A stretch of DNA of 64,000 nt from Vandiemenella viatica (lineage: Eukaryota; Arthropoda; Insecta; Orthoptera; Morabidae): assembly GCA_031002005.1 (NCBI GenBank), contig CM061919.1:39583088-39647087 (forward strand), written 5' to 3'. Shown here piece by piece: positions 53,061-64,000 of this stretch. Within the stretch, counting starts at the first letter, position 1, and each line of letters opens with the position of its first letter. The notes beneath the pieces are model-generated. The model saw nothing but the letters and a program-made list of their open reading frames with translations, did no database searches and had not been told where the DNA came from. Both the position numbers and the translations under genes were made by a program.

Positions 53061-54624
53061 GAATGTTTGTTTGAATTGCTCTGTGTACTTATGCGAGTTA
53101 CGGCGTATTTTTGGATCAGCAAATCCAGTTGCTTTGTACAGTAGGTGTATTGGGGTTGCAGCCAGTCACTATCTAACAAGTCTCATTCAAAGCTATATCC
53201 ACTTTCTTGGAATGTGCTGACTGGTTCCAAACAGGGCTTACATACTATACTGTGGAAGGTAGAGTGCTTTAGCAGATGTGCACAAAACCACTGGATTTGC
53301 TCCCCCATTTGCAGCAATATAACTTTTTTAAGATATTGTATCTCAGACTTCTGTTATGCATAGATAACAGCAAGCTTAGCCAACACATTAAATTTTGTCC
53401 TTGTTAGTTTAGAAGTTATTCATATACAAATTTCACCAATTTATTACTTACTCAGTATTGATCATCAGAACTTTATCTAGTTCTAGGAAAGTGAAATTTT
53501 GTGCACACATAAGGTATTTTACCTGTAAATCATTTGAAAGTGTAAAATTGGTGAATTTCCATTATTTACCCCTTTCTGATGGCAAACATTGGATTGCTTT
53601 GAAATGAAGTAATAGCAGGAAAGTTGGGAAATGCATGCAGGTAAAACAGTTGCTAATGTGTAAAAATTATAGCCAGTAAAGTAATATGACTCAGAATAAG
53701 TTATCAATCTACAAAAATAAACATAATCCTACTAGATATTAAACTTCTCTTTATAAATGCCTTAATTGAGTTTCTTTGTACATCTTCCAAATACACATTA
53801 GCTAAGCTTCCTTTTCACTTCTTTCAGCTTTTACTAGTTTTAGAGTAAAATATACACAATACCTTTCATTTTAGTGAAAAATCATAATGTTAATGACTGC
53901 TAAGTAACATGAATTTTTTAAAGGTATATAATACTGAGAGAAACCATTCTGTTTCAGAAAATGAAGTGAATACACTTTTTAGAAAATCTAATAACTTTTT
54001 TCAATAAACAGCTATGAGCCTTTACCCTATTTTTAATAGGATTGATTTAGTGTGATTTCACCTATACAATAGCAGTAATTCTTGCATGAGATGCAAGTGC
54101 AGGGTTATTACAGATTATTGTTAGTGTTTTGTCAATTTATTATGTATTAAGTATTAAACATATAACTATATAAGTAACAATGAAAGGAATGAAATGCCGC
54201 GAGGCAATACTTACATGGAAAAGAAAGGGAAAATACACCCAACACTCACCAAAGTTGAAGGGAGGAGGGCAGCAGCAAAACAAACAACACACAAACAAAG
54301 AAAAAAACAATATTTCGGGTGAAAATACCCTTTTTCAAGTTAACAGAGAGAGGTGGTTGGTCTTGCGCAAGACTTGCGTTGGACGCAGCCACTGATAGAA
54401 CGCAACAGACCGTCGGAGGTGGTGGGGGCAGCAACGATAATATAACTGCGAGTATACGAAAGATTAGAATTATCAAAAAAATAGTAGTTATTAAAATATA
54501 AATAAAGAAAAAATATAATTGAAAAATAAAAAAATAAAAATTGGAAAAAAAAATAAAAATTGAAAAAAAAAATTAAATTATTGTACTGGCCAGTGGTAGG
54601 TGTATAGGGTGAGGATGGAAGATG

Positions 54625-55142
54625 TTAACAGAAATTAAAGCCTGGGGGATGTCTAGTTTGAAGGATGTGTTGATATGTCAATTCCCACCTGCGGAGTTCA
54701 GATTGGGAAGTAGTGTCTGGAAGTACACTAATGGCTCTGACTGTGAAGCAGTTATTAAAGTCGCAGGTGCTGTGAGTACTGGCATGGTGAGCAACGGGTA
54801 GGTCCAGGTTTTGGGAGTAAACTGTCTGTCTGTGAACATTCATTCTGATGGATAATGAGTTTGAGGTCAGGCCAATGTAGGAACTTGGACAGTGGAGGCA
54901 GGTGAGCTGGTAAATGAGATGGGTGTTTGTACAGGTGGCATGACCTATAATGGGGTAGGTTTCACCAGTAGCAGGATTGCTAAAGGTTTGCAACGGGGTC
55001 TCTTACAAGGGAAGGATCCAAACGGTGGTTTAGGAGCATCAGAGGCCTGATATTTATGCACCAGAATGTTTTTTAGATTAGGCGGTCTGCTGAAGGTGAC
55101 TCGGGGTGTGGTGGGAAGGATAGTGGGAAGAATGCGGCGCAT
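54625..55142 (-). pseudogene. PLE B linker and GIY-YIG endonuclease (left copy)
   Basis: MRRILPTILPTTPRVTFSRP and SFPCKRPRCKP (54945-55142) are followed, after a one-base shift, by GHATCTNTHLIYQLTCLHCP, SSYIGLTSNSLSIRMN (54625-54993), and FNNCFTVRAI and LRRWELTYQH. The domain is full length for this family. The shift between linker and nuclease breaks it. Confidence 0.85.
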
Positions 55143-55143
55143 T

Positions 55144-56514
55144 TCAGGATCTAAGAAAGTGATAGCCCAGATGAAGAATTTTGTTTAGCAATTCCAGGCC
55201 AGGGAAAAACTGGGTGAGAAACACAGGGTTCTGGTTGGCTTTAGGTTGTTTGTGTCGGTATGGAGGACAGTCCCTGACCCTAGATACTTGTTTTTGAATT
55301 AGTTCTGGAGGATAATTGCGTTTTATGAGTGCCTGGGTCAGATTGTTGGTGTAGAGGGTAAAGGACTCGTGATCAGAGCATATGCATTTGCCCCGAATGG
55401 CTAGGCTGTATGGAATGGAACGTTTTGTATGATTTGGATGGCAGCTATCAAAATGGAGATATTGTTGTAGGTTAGTGGGTTTTATGTGGACAGAGGTGTG
55501 TAAGTGACCATTCCGTACAGAGATGTCTACATCCAGAAAAGTGATGTCAGTCTGAGAGTAGGACCAGGAGAAGTTTAAGGAGGAGAAGATATTGAGTGAG
55601 TGCAAGAAGTCAAGAAGGAGGTTTTCACCATGGGTCCAGATCATAAATATGTCATCTATATACCTGAACCACACGGTTGGGTTGTAGGGTAACCTGTTGA
55701 AGAAAAGATTTCTCTAGTCTACCCATGAAAAGGATGGCATATGAAGGTGCCATGCGAGTGCCCATAGCAATGCCTCGAATGTGATGGTAAACCTGAGATT
55801 GGAAGGAAAAGAAATTTTTGGTCAGGATGAATTGAGACTAAGAAGTGAGGATATGAGTGGTAGGGAAGGTGTGCGGCGGGCAACTGTTGAGGTAATGTTC
55901 TATGGTAATTAGTCCCTGGCCATGAGGGATGTTGGTGTATAGCGATGATACATGAATAGAGACCAGGAATCAATCTATGGTAGGGGTGTAGGGACTGTTG
56001 ACAGATGCTCTAAAAAGTGGGGGGGTATCTCTGACATAGGATGGAAGGGCCTGGACGAAAGGTTGTAGGTGCTGGTCAACGAATGCAGAAATGCGTTCTG
56101 TGGGAGACCCAAAGGCAGCAACTATAGGACGTCCTGGATTGACCGCCTTATGTATCTTGGGCAGAAGATACAGGGTGGGTGTTCGGGGGGTCTTAGGAGT
56201 CAAAAGGTAAATGGAATGGTGTGAAAGACCTGTGACGGACCTGAGAGACTGAGGAAAGAGTGGATTTCTGTGCAGATTGAATCAGAGGGGTCAGTGGTAT
56301 GAGGTAAGTAAGTGGAGGTGTCAGAGAGCTGCCTGAGGGCTTTAGCTGTGTAGTCGTTTCGATCCATGACCACAGTGGTCGAGCCCTTGTCAGCTGGGAC
56401 GATTATGATGTTTTTATTTTTGGAGAGTTCACTCATCGCACGCATTTCAGTACGGGTCAGGTTGTTGGAGTGGGGGATTGAATTTAGAAAGGAAGGTGAT
56501 GAGAGGGTTGACAT
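55144..56514 (-). pseudogene. PLE B reverse transcriptase (left copy)
   Basis: Blocks in three frames are NKNIIIVPADKGSTTVVMDR (about 56370-56430), LYLLPKIHKAVNPGRPIVAA (about 56120-56180), a TRMAPSYA-like region near 55740, the catalytic FRYIDDIFMIWTHGEN (55625-55672) and TFLDVDISVRNGHLHTSVHI. At least two frameshifts lie near 56200 and 55970, and there is a break near 55700. Confidence 0.85.
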
Positions 56515-56567
56515 GAGGAATTCCTACAATAGGAGAAGGGGATGGTTTTGAGGGAGGGGAGGTGCAT

Positions 56568-57423
56568 CTAACTGGGATGGAGGTAGTAATTGATAGAGGC
56601 TGGGTTCCAGGTTATCACATCGGCTGTCTTCCCTGCCTGTAGTATTGAAATAATACCACTAGTTGAGTGTGCGGCAGAATGAAAGGGAGTCCTTAATAAG
56701 AGTAATCCGATCAAATTTAGGGGTGGGGGCGAAAGTAATACCCTGTGAAAGAACTGATAGTTCAGGTTCGGAGAGGGGGTGGGAGAAAGATTCACAATAG
56801 GGATTTTTGATTTCTCCAGTGGTGGGGAATGGGTAGGGGCAAGGGTGATGGGAGTGGATGGCAGGGGTACTGGATAAGGAAAGTTGAGAATATGAGAAAT
56901 ACATGGCGTAGTGGCGATAAGTGGTGGAGGGGTAATGTGTTGCCTGTAATGGGGGTTGGGGAAATGAAGGCCCAAAACAAAATAGCTCTTGCAGAGGGAA
57001 GAGAGCTTTGAAAGATGTTTTTATGCTTGTTTGGTTAACAAATGGTTGCAATGGTTAAGGATGTTATGTAAATAAAGAATGCAACCAGGGAATGCAAGGA
57101 GAAGGATTTTGTGTAAGGAAATTAGGTGGGATGAGTTTTGTTGGGCTTTTATGATATACTGTTGGGGAACTAGGTGAGTAAGTGCCAGGGACTGTTGGAA
57201 GCGGAATGAGTGGAGTGTAGGATGAAGTTGCGGGGGGGCATCCAGAAATAGGAAGTTTTATGGTAAGGCCATTTGGTGGTATGTTAAGAGAAAGGCAGTA
57301 TTGGAGGAATAAAATATGAGACCTCAGTTTAGCAAGATGAGTAGCATGGTAGATATACTGGGAAAGGTAACTCTGAAATAGACACATGGTGAAAGGGGGG
57401 GGGGGGGAAATTAGTATGAGCAA
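56568..57423 (-). pseudogene. PLE B N-terminal region (left copy)
   Basis: Pro/Ser/Leu-rich sequence in several frames includes LAKLRSHILFLQYCLSLNIP (about 57290-57350), and LSEPELSVLSQGITFAPTPK (about 56700-56770) corresponds to the NLT...KGL-F block of other PLEs. It is not in one frame. A C-run at 57398-57408 marks a slippage-prone site, as does its mirror at 59502-59517. Confidence 0.65.
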
Positions 57424-57569
57424 AATCGATGAGTTGGGCGGTCAGAACTGCGGGAAGGAGAGACGTACATAAAAAGTGGATAGTTATTGCTATGAAATAT
57501 AAGGGATAAGAGGAAAAAATAATAATAAATTATATGTCGAAAAGGAATAGTAGCGTGGTTAAACGGGCA

Positions 57570-58690
57570 CTCATAAACCGCAATTATCCTCCAGATCTAA
57601 TTCAATAACAATTATCTAGGGTCAGGGACTGTCCTCCACACTGATACAAACAACCTAAAGCCGACCAGAACCCTGTTTTTCTCACCCAGTTTTTCCCTGG
57701 CCTGGAATCGCTAAACAAAATTCTTCGTCTGGGCTATGACTTTCGTAGATCCTTTCCTGAAATGCACCGCCTTCCTCCCACTATACTTACCACCACACCC
57801 CGACTCACCTTCAGCAGACCGCCTAATCTAAAAAACATTCTTGTACATAAATATCAAGCCTCTGATGCTCCTAAACCACCGTTTGGATCCTTCGCTTGTA
57901 AGAGACCCCGTTGCAAACCTATAGCAATCCTGCTACTGGTGAAACCTACCCCATTATAGGTCATGCCACCTGTACAAACACCCATCTCATTTACCAGCTC
58001 ACTTGCCTCCACTGTCCAAGTTCCTACATTGGCCTGACCTCAAACTCATTATCCATCAGAATGAATGGTCACAGACAGACAGTTTACTCCCAAAACCTGG
58101 ACCTCCCTGTTGCTCACCATTCCATTACTCACAGCACCTGCGACTTTAATAACTGCTTCACAGTCAGAGCCATTAGAGTACTTCCAGACACTACCTCCCA
58201 ATCTGAACTCCGAAGGTGGGAATTGGCATATCAACACATCCTTCAAACTAAATATCCCCCAGGCCTTAATTTCCGTTAACATCTTCCATCCTCACCCTAT
58301 ACACCCACTACTGGCCAGTACAACAGTTAATTATTTTTTTCATTTTTTTCAATTATATTTTTTCTTTATTCATATTTTTAATAACTACTATTTTTTGATC
58401 ATTTTAATCTTTCGTATACTCGCAGTTATATTATCTTTGCTGCCCCCACCACCTCTGACGGTCTGTTGCGTTCTATCAGTGGCTGCGTCCAACGCAAGTC
58501 TTGCGCAAGACCAGCCACCTCTCTCTGTTAACTTGAAAAAGGGTATTTTCACCCGAAACATTGTTTTTTTTTCTTTGTTTGTGTTACTGCTGCCCTCCTC
58601 CCTTCAACTTTGTTGAGTGTTGGGTGTATTTTCCCTTTCTTTTTCATGTAAATAGTGCCTCGCGGCATTTCTTTCCTTAAATTATTACCT
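57570..58690 (+). mobile_element. Family B PLE partial copy in palindrome spacer
   Basis: It begins within the linker (ALINRNYPPDLI-like at 57570). It carries the GIY-YIG region (57762-58279), then the AT-rich 3' part and the terminal repeat ending GCCTCGCGGCATTTCTTTCC (58651-58670). The polymerase is missing. It stands directly upstream of the next copy in the same direction, the tandem arrangement typical of PLEs. Confidence 0.82.
57762..58279 (+). pseudogene. PLE B linker and GIY-YIG endonuclease (spacer copy)
   Basis: MHRLPPTILTTTPRLTFSRP and SFACKRPRCKP (57762-57959) are followed, with the same one-base shift, by THLIYQLTCLHCPSSYIGLT and RMNGHRQTVY, then VRAIRVLPDT and LRRWELAYQHIL (57911-58279). 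The shared frameshift with the left copy means either both descend from an already broken copy or the family joins the parts by frameshifting. Confidence 0.82.
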
Positions 58691-59349
58691 ATATTGTTGC
58701 CTTTTGACGTCCCTTCTGTGTTTGTCCTATTGTCATATCTTTGTGTTCTTTTTTCCTGTCTTTCCCGTCTTCCTTACTTGTTGTTCATTCCTATTTTTTT
58801 CCATCTCATATTTATATAATCCCTCCACCACCGTCCTGACATAACCTCCACTATTGGTCGTTTTTTATTTTATTTTGTTTATTAGCATCAAAATTATTGT
58901 CGGCATTTGCCATTCCCTCTTCTTTGGCTCTGTCTTTGTTGTTTTACTTACGAAATCGATTTTTTATTTATTGATTTTTATTATTATTATTATTATCTAA
59001 TCCAATAGTTTAACATATTCCCGTGCCGATTTTCCGCGCTACTTTTGTATTTTATTTTATTTGGTTTTGTATCTTCTTCTTTTATTTTCTGTGTTCCTCT
59101 TACGATATATACTGTTTTTCGCCTCTTATTCTTTATATATTTAACAGACGAGTTGTCCATAGCCGGCCTTACATAACCTTTCACTTCCGGCCGCGTTTCC
59201 ATATTCACTTTTTTGCCTCTTCCTGTTATTGTTTATGACATGTTTAATTCTTTCGCCCCCTTGTGACCATTATTCAGCCCAATAACATTACATTTTTCTG
59301 GGCCGTATTACCACGCTACTTTGTTACCTCATTTGTATTTATTTCCTTT
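58691..59349 (+). promoter_or_regulatory. 5' region between tandem family B copies
   Basis: T/C-rich and non-coding. It contains an inverted CCAAT (CTATTGGTCG, about 58852-58861) and TATTTATATAATCC (about 58809-58822). By position it should hold the promoter of the downstream copy. It has no mirror in the left arm. The exact start of transcription cannot be read. Confidence 0.35.
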
Positions 59350-59525
59350 TTGACATATAATTTTTTTTTCCCCCTCTTATCCCTTGTATTTCATAGCAAT
59401 AACTATCCACTTTTTATATACGTCTCTCCTTCCCGCCGTTCTGAACGCCCAACTCCGCTGTTTGTTTACATTTTTGTCATCTATTTCGCTTACACTAATT
59501 TCCCCCCCCCCCCCCCTCTTTCACT

Positions 59526-60722
59526 ATGTGTCTATTTCAGAGTTACCTTTCCCAGTATATCTACCATGCTACTAATCTTGCTAAACTGAGGTCTCATGTT
59601 TTATTCCTCCAATCCTGCCTTTCTCTTAACATACCACCAAATGGCCTTACCACAAAACTTCCTATTTCTGGATGCCCCCCCGCAACTTCATCCTACACTC
59701 CACTCATTCCGCTTCCAACAGTCCCTGGCACTTACTCACCTAGTTCCCCAACAGTATATCATAAAAGCCCAACAACACTCATCCCACCTAATTTCCTTAC
59801 ACAAAATCCTTCTCCTTGCATTCCCTGGTTGCATTCTTTATTTACATAACATCCTTAACCATTGCAACCATTTGTTAACCAAACAAGCACAAAAACATCT
59901 TTCAAAGCTCTCTTCCCTCTGCAAGAGCTATTTTGTTTTTGGCCTTCATCTCCCCAACCCCCATTACAGGCAACACATTACCCCTCCACCCACTTATCGC
60001 CACTACTCCATGTATTTCTCATATTCTCAACTTTCCCCATCCAGCACCTCTACCACCCACTCCCATCACCCTTGCCCCTACCCATTCCCCACCACTGGAG
60101 AAATCAAAAATCCCTATTGTGAATCTTTCTTCCACCTCCCTCTCTGAACCTGAACTATCAGTTCTTTCGAAGGGTCTTTTTCTCCCCCACCCCCTAAATT
60201 TTGATCGGATTACTCTTATTAAGGACTCCCTTTCATTCTGCCACACACTCAAATGGCGGTATTAATTCAATACTACAGGCAGGGGAGACAACCGATGTGA
60301 TAACCTGGAACCCAGCCTCTATCAATTCCTACCTCAATCCCAGTTAGATCCACCTCCCCTCCCTCAAAACCATCCCCTTCTCCTATTCCAGGAATTCCTC
60401 ATGTCAACCCCCTCATCACCTTCCTTCCTAAATTCAATCCCCCACTCCAACAACCTGACCCGTACTGAAATGCGTGCGATGAGTGAACTCTCCAAAATAA
60501 AAACATCATAATCCTCCCATCTGACAAGGGCTCAACCACTGTGGTCATGGATCGAAGTGACTACATAGCTGAAGCCCTCAGGCAGCTCTCTGACACCTCC
60601 ACTTACTTACCTCATACTGACCCCACTGATTCAATCTGCACAGAAATCCACTCTTTCCTCAGTCTCCAAGGTCTCTTACAGGGTCTTTCACACCATTCCA
60701 TTTACCTTTTGACTCCTAAGAC
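59526..60722 (+). pseudogene. PLE B N-terminus and start of reverse transcriptase (right copy)
   Basis: AKLRSHVLFLQSCLSLNIPP (59580-59645), LSEPELSVLSKG (about 60140-60175), and TTVVMDRSDYIAEALRQLSD (60535-60595) align with the left copy and with PLE A2 (TVVMNHSDYVAEALRQLSD). Frame changes occur near 60170 and 60500. It is cut off by the assembly gap. Confidence 0.75.
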
Positions 60723-60734
60723 CCCCCGAACCCC

Positions 60735-61734
60735 NNNNNNNNNNNNNNNNNNNNNNNNNNNNNNNNNNNNNNNNNNNNNNNNNNNNNNNNNNNNNNNNNN
60801 NNNNNNNNNNNNNNNNNNNNNNNNNNNNNNNNNNNNNNNNNNNNNNNNNNNNNNNNNNNNNNNNNNNNNNNNNNNNNNNNNNNNNNNNNNNNNNNNNNNN
60901 NNNNNNNNNNNNNNNNNNNNNNNNNNNNNNNNNNNNNNNNNNNNNNNNNNNNNNNNNNNNNNNNNNNNNNNNNNNNNNNNNNNNNNNNNNNNNNNNNNNN
61001 NNNNNNNNNNNNNNNNNNNNNNNNNNNNNNNNNNNNNNNNNNNNNNNNNNNNNNNNNNNNNNNNNNNNNNNNNNNNNNNNNNNNNNNNNNNNNNNNNNNN
61101 NNNNNNNNNNNNNNNNNNNNNNNNNNNNNNNNNNNNNNNNNNNNNNNNNNNNNNNNNNNNNNNNNNNNNNNNNNNNNNNNNNNNNNNNNNNNNNNNNNNN
61201 NNNNNNNNNNNNNNNNNNNNNNNNNNNNNNNNNNNNNNNNNNNNNNNNNNNNNNNNNNNNNNNNNNNNNNNNNNNNNNNNNNNNNNNNNNNNNNNNNNNN
61301 NNNNNNNNNNNNNNNNNNNNNNNNNNNNNNNNNNNNNNNNNNNNNNNNNNNNNNNNNNNNNNNNNNNNNNNNNNNNNNNNNNNNNNNNNNNNNNNNNNNN
61401 NNNNNNNNNNNNNNNNNNNNNNNNNNNNNNNNNNNNNNNNNNNNNNNNNNNNNNNNNNNNNNNNNNNNNNNNNNNNNNNNNNNNNNNNNNNNNNNNNNNN
61501 NNNNNNNNNNNNNNNNNNNNNNNNNNNNNNNNNNNNNNNNNNNNNNNNNNNNNNNNNNNNNNNNNNNNNNNNNNNNNNNNNNNNNNNNNNNNNNNNNNNN
61601 NNNNNNNNNNNNNNNNNNNNNNNNNNNNNNNNNNNNNNNNNNNNNNNNNNNNNNNNNNNNNNNNNNNNNNNNNNNNNNNNNNNNNNNNNNNNNNNNNNNN
61701 NNNNNNNNNNNNNNNNNNNNNNNNNNNNNNNNNN
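60735..61734. other. Assembly gap, 1000 N
   Basis: Exactly 1000 undetermined bases. Long frames crossing it are meaningless. The left arm equivalent (54203-56177) is about 1975 bp, so the true gap is probably about twice the drawn size. Confidence 0.95.
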
Positions 61735-62879
61735 TCGCGGCATTTCATTCCTTTCATTGTTACTTATATAGTTATATGTTTAATACTTAATACATAATAA
61801 ATTGACAAAACACTAACAATAATCTGTAATAACCCTGCACCTGCATCTCATGCAAGAATTACTGTTTAGCTATGGTATAGGTGAAATCACACTAAATCAA
61901 TCCTATTAAAAATAGGGTAAAGTCTCATAGCTGTTTATTGAAAAAAGTTATTAGATTTTCTAAAAAGTGTATTCACTTAATTTTCTGAAACAGAATGGTT
62001 TTTCTCAGTATTATATACCTTTAAAAAATTCATGTTACTTAGCAGTCATTAACATTATAATTTTTCACTAAAATGAAAGGTATTGTGTATATTTTATTCT
62101 AAAACTAGTAAAAGCTGAAAGAGATGAAAAGGAAGCTTAGCTAATGTGTATTTGGAAGATGGACAAAGAAACTCAATTAAGGCATTTATAAAGAGAAGGT
62201 TAATATTTAGTAGGATTATGTTTATTTTTGTAGATTGATAACTTATTCTGAGTCATATTACTTTACTGGCTATAATTTTTACACATTAGCAACTGTTTTA
62301 CCTGCATGCATTTCCCAACTTTCCTGCTAATACTTCATTTCAAAGCAATCCAATGTTTGCCATCGGAAAGGGGTAAATAATGGAAATTCACCAATTTTAC
62401 ACTTTCAAATGATTTACAGGTAATATACCTTATGTGTGCACAAAATTTCAGCTTCCTAGAACTAGATAAAGTTCTGATGATCAATACCGAGTAAGTAATA
62501 AATTGGTGAAATTTGTATATGAATAACTTCTAAACTAACAAGGACAAAATTTAATGTGTTGGCTAAGCTTGCTGTTATCTATGCATAACAGAAGTCTGAG
62601 AAACAATATCTTAAAAAAGTTATATTGCTGCAAATGGGAGAGCAAATCCAGTGGTCTTGTGCACATCTCCTAAAGCACTCTACCTTCCACAGTAGAGTAT
62701 GTAAGCCCTGTTTGGAACCAGTCAGCACATTCCAAGAAAGTGGATATGGCTTTGAATGAGACTTGTTAGATAGTGACTGGCTGGAACCCCAATACACCTA
62801 CTGTACAAAGCAACTGGATTTGCTGATCCAAAAATACGCCGTAACTCGCATAAGTACACAGAGCAATTCAAACAAACAC

Positions 62880-63490
62880 GTAGATGCACGTAATGTTTCG
62901 GATACCAAGCCCTACACCTAGAAGGCTAATCTCTAGGACTCCTTTTCTAAATTTCACAAATGTCATTCGTCTAAACTGGTACCCATTCTCTGAGGAAGAT
63001 ACCTTCTGGCATAAAACTGGACTGGGTAAAATGGAGAACCCTCAACTGTATACAAACAGGAGTGGCTCCAGTAAAAGCTAAAATGTATAAATGAGGTTTG
63101 ACAATAGATGATCAGTGTGAATATGTAGAACAGCAGACCATAAATCACATCTACACTTGCAACCAGTGCCAGTTTTCAACAACACTCGCAGACCTATGAA
63201 CAGGAAGAGATATCCAACACTGGGCAAAACGATTATGATATATGGACATGAAAAGTAAAGTAATGTAACAAGTCTGAGGCTTGTAATGTATTCGAAACTA
63301 AAAATTTTATGGTTCAAAAATGGTCCGAATCACTTCAAGGAAAGGATAGGCAGTGCCGCTGTTGACTCAATTTGGCAGAAACACTGCTGTGTGCACTGGA
63401 TACAACAATGTGAAAACTTTAATGGCTTAACATTATCATATTCAGCAACAATCATCTTAGGCATTAATGTCTCCAATTTCTGATTTACTT
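62880..63490 (+). pseudogene. LINE C-terminal relic, right arm
   Basis: This is the mirror of 52450-53060, with PTPRRLISRTPFLNFTNVIR (62884-63081) and DDQCEYVEQQTINHIYTCNQ (about 63110-63170). A few residues differ between arms. Confidence 0.5.
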
Positions 63491-63680
63491 TTCTGACAAC
63501 ATTACCAGTTTTATATGTTTTTAAGCAGATAGGCAATATTAGTGACAGTTACAGGTTTCTTTTTAATTTTCAGTTTTTCTTTTTAAGACATATTTTGTAA
63601 AGTTAACACTGAGTTAAAGATGAGTTACACAGGAATAACCACTAAGAGTTCAATAACCAGGTTGTAATTCAAACCGTACT

Positions 63681-64000
63681 TAAGGTAAGCCCTTAACCCT
63701 TTCCTCCCTGACAGTACTTATAAGTACCACTGTATTTACCACCATATAATTCGACAATACCAGTGTCCACTGCATTGTTAAGCCTGTTGATGTATTGTTG
63801 TATGATTAAGTCAGACAATGACAACATTTATTTTTAAATTTCTGCGTGAAATTGCCGAGAAATTAATTTTCTAAGTTGGGGCTTGACAGCATACTGACCA
63901 AAGTAACAAGTGGTACATTACAATGAATTTTTAGATGATAATTTACTTGGTAAGTGTCAATTTCTGTTATTACTTTTTTAGTTTGAACATTTAACCACAT
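63681..64000. other. Flank right of the palindrome, nothing recognised
   Basis: This sequence is not mirrored at the left end. It is AT-rich and has no coding signal. Confidence 0.45.

Larger units (their letters stand above)
54176..57545 (-). mobile_element. Family B Penelope-like element, left-arm copy
   Basis: From the 5' side on the minus strand: an untranslated segment (57545-57424), N-terminal coding (57423-56568), reverse transcriptase (56514-55144), linker and GIY-YIG (55142-54625), a 3' AT-rich part, and a terminal repeat (54440-54176) ending at CCGCGAGGCAATAC...AACAATGAAAGG. Its protein is related to family A, but CRPRCKPL replaces CRPRCKMC in the linker. Confidence 0.85.
59350..61745 (+). 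mobile_element. Family B Penelope-like element, right-arm copy with assembly gap
   Basis: The 5' untranslated part (59350-59525), N-terminal region (59526-60265), and beginning of the polymerase (NIIILPSDKGSTTVVM-like at 60505-60550) mirror the left copy. The sequence then runs into N at 60735. After the gap only the last bases of the terminal repeat (TCGCGGCATTTCATTCC, 61735 on) remain before mirrored flank. Comparison with the left arm puts the polymerase core, nuclease and 3' part in the gap. Confidence 0.82.
52256..63680. repeat. Giant inverted duplication (palindrome) with asymmetric centre
   Basis: The left arm 52256-57545 is mirrored by the right arm 59350-63680. Mirrored parts are flanking DNA (52256-54175 and 61745-63680) and a family B PLE (54176-57545 and 59350-61745). 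Arms differ by scattered substitutions and small indels, for example ERIGSAAVDSIC versus ERIGSAAVDSIW in corresponding frames. The spacer 57546-59349 holds a partial PLE B copy found only once. The right arm contains the 1000-N gap. Confidence 0.88.

Noticed and set aside
60541..61797. Long open frames (350-418 residues) across the N run
   Set aside because: They consist almost wholly of undetermined residues. Only the short coded edges have meaning.
52256..63680. Palindrome as a pure assembly fold-back artefact
   Set aside because: Arms differ by substitutions and indels and the centre is asymmetric. A misjoin of two haplotypes is still possible and is listed as a refutation test.

Overview
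The window looks like AT-rich, intron- and repeat-dominated nuclear DNA from an arthropod, most likely an insect. A tRNA-derived SINE at 2363-2620 carries a body (GGCAAATGCCGGGATG) that I associate from memory with locusts, crickets and cockroaches, so a polyneopteran host is my best guess. No complete host gene is visible. Two short plus-strand exon candidates (16789-17003 and 47924-48139) have compatible phase-0 junctions. They may be consecutive exons of one large gene, tentatively an axonemal dynein heavy chain tail, separated by a ~31 kb intron. If so, most of this window is intron.

Almost everything else is mobile DNA. (1) Penelope-like elements (PLEs) dominate. Family A is at 6.3-7.3, 8.0-11.65, 24.0-24.4 and 33.1-35.45 kb, and family B at 54.2-61.7 kb; both have a Cys-rich linker before a GIY-YIG domain. 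Family C is at 38.4-39.35 and 40.36-43.5 kb, with a CGK-YIGQT type GIY-YIG. Family D is a decayed copy at 17.2-21.5 kb. Their terminal repeats (pLTRs) repeatedly occur as inverted pairs, and several contain hammerhead-like motifs. (2) An 8.3 kb non-LTR retrotransposon (24.4-32.7 kb) is split by a 2.06 kb DNA transposon in ORF1 and a 1.5 kb Helitron in the reverse transcriptase; both insertion sites can be read to the base. (3) hAT-type elements lie at 221-2177, 2293-2802, 15053-15367 and 22276-23878, and a Harbinger-like element at 3398-4753. (4) A 5'-truncated LINE with an 18/19 bp target-site duplication lies at 36755-37856, with other LINE tails scattered. (5) SINEs lie at 2.4, 14.0, 44.9 and 45.2 kb, and a 5S rRNA-derived tandem pair at 38.6-38.8 kb. 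(6) A ~187 bp satellite occurs in two opposite-facing blocks (7.3-8.0 and 19.24-20.87 kb), and a ~120 bp minisatellite at 49-50 kb.

The right end (52256-63680) is a very large inverted duplication. Flanking DNA and a family B PLE are mirrored around a ~1.8 kb spacer. The right arm is interrupted by exactly 1000 N, where comparison with the left arm predicts about 1975 bp.

The most interesting signals are the inverted pLTR architecture with ribozyme-like cores, the 5S-derived pair in the tail of a PLE, a CCAAT-CRE-CCAAT-TATA promoter module in PLE C2 whose extra inverted copies point antisense, and the large palindrome. All mobile-element coding regions seen are broken. The best preserved is 33334-34908, interrupted by only two in-frame stops.
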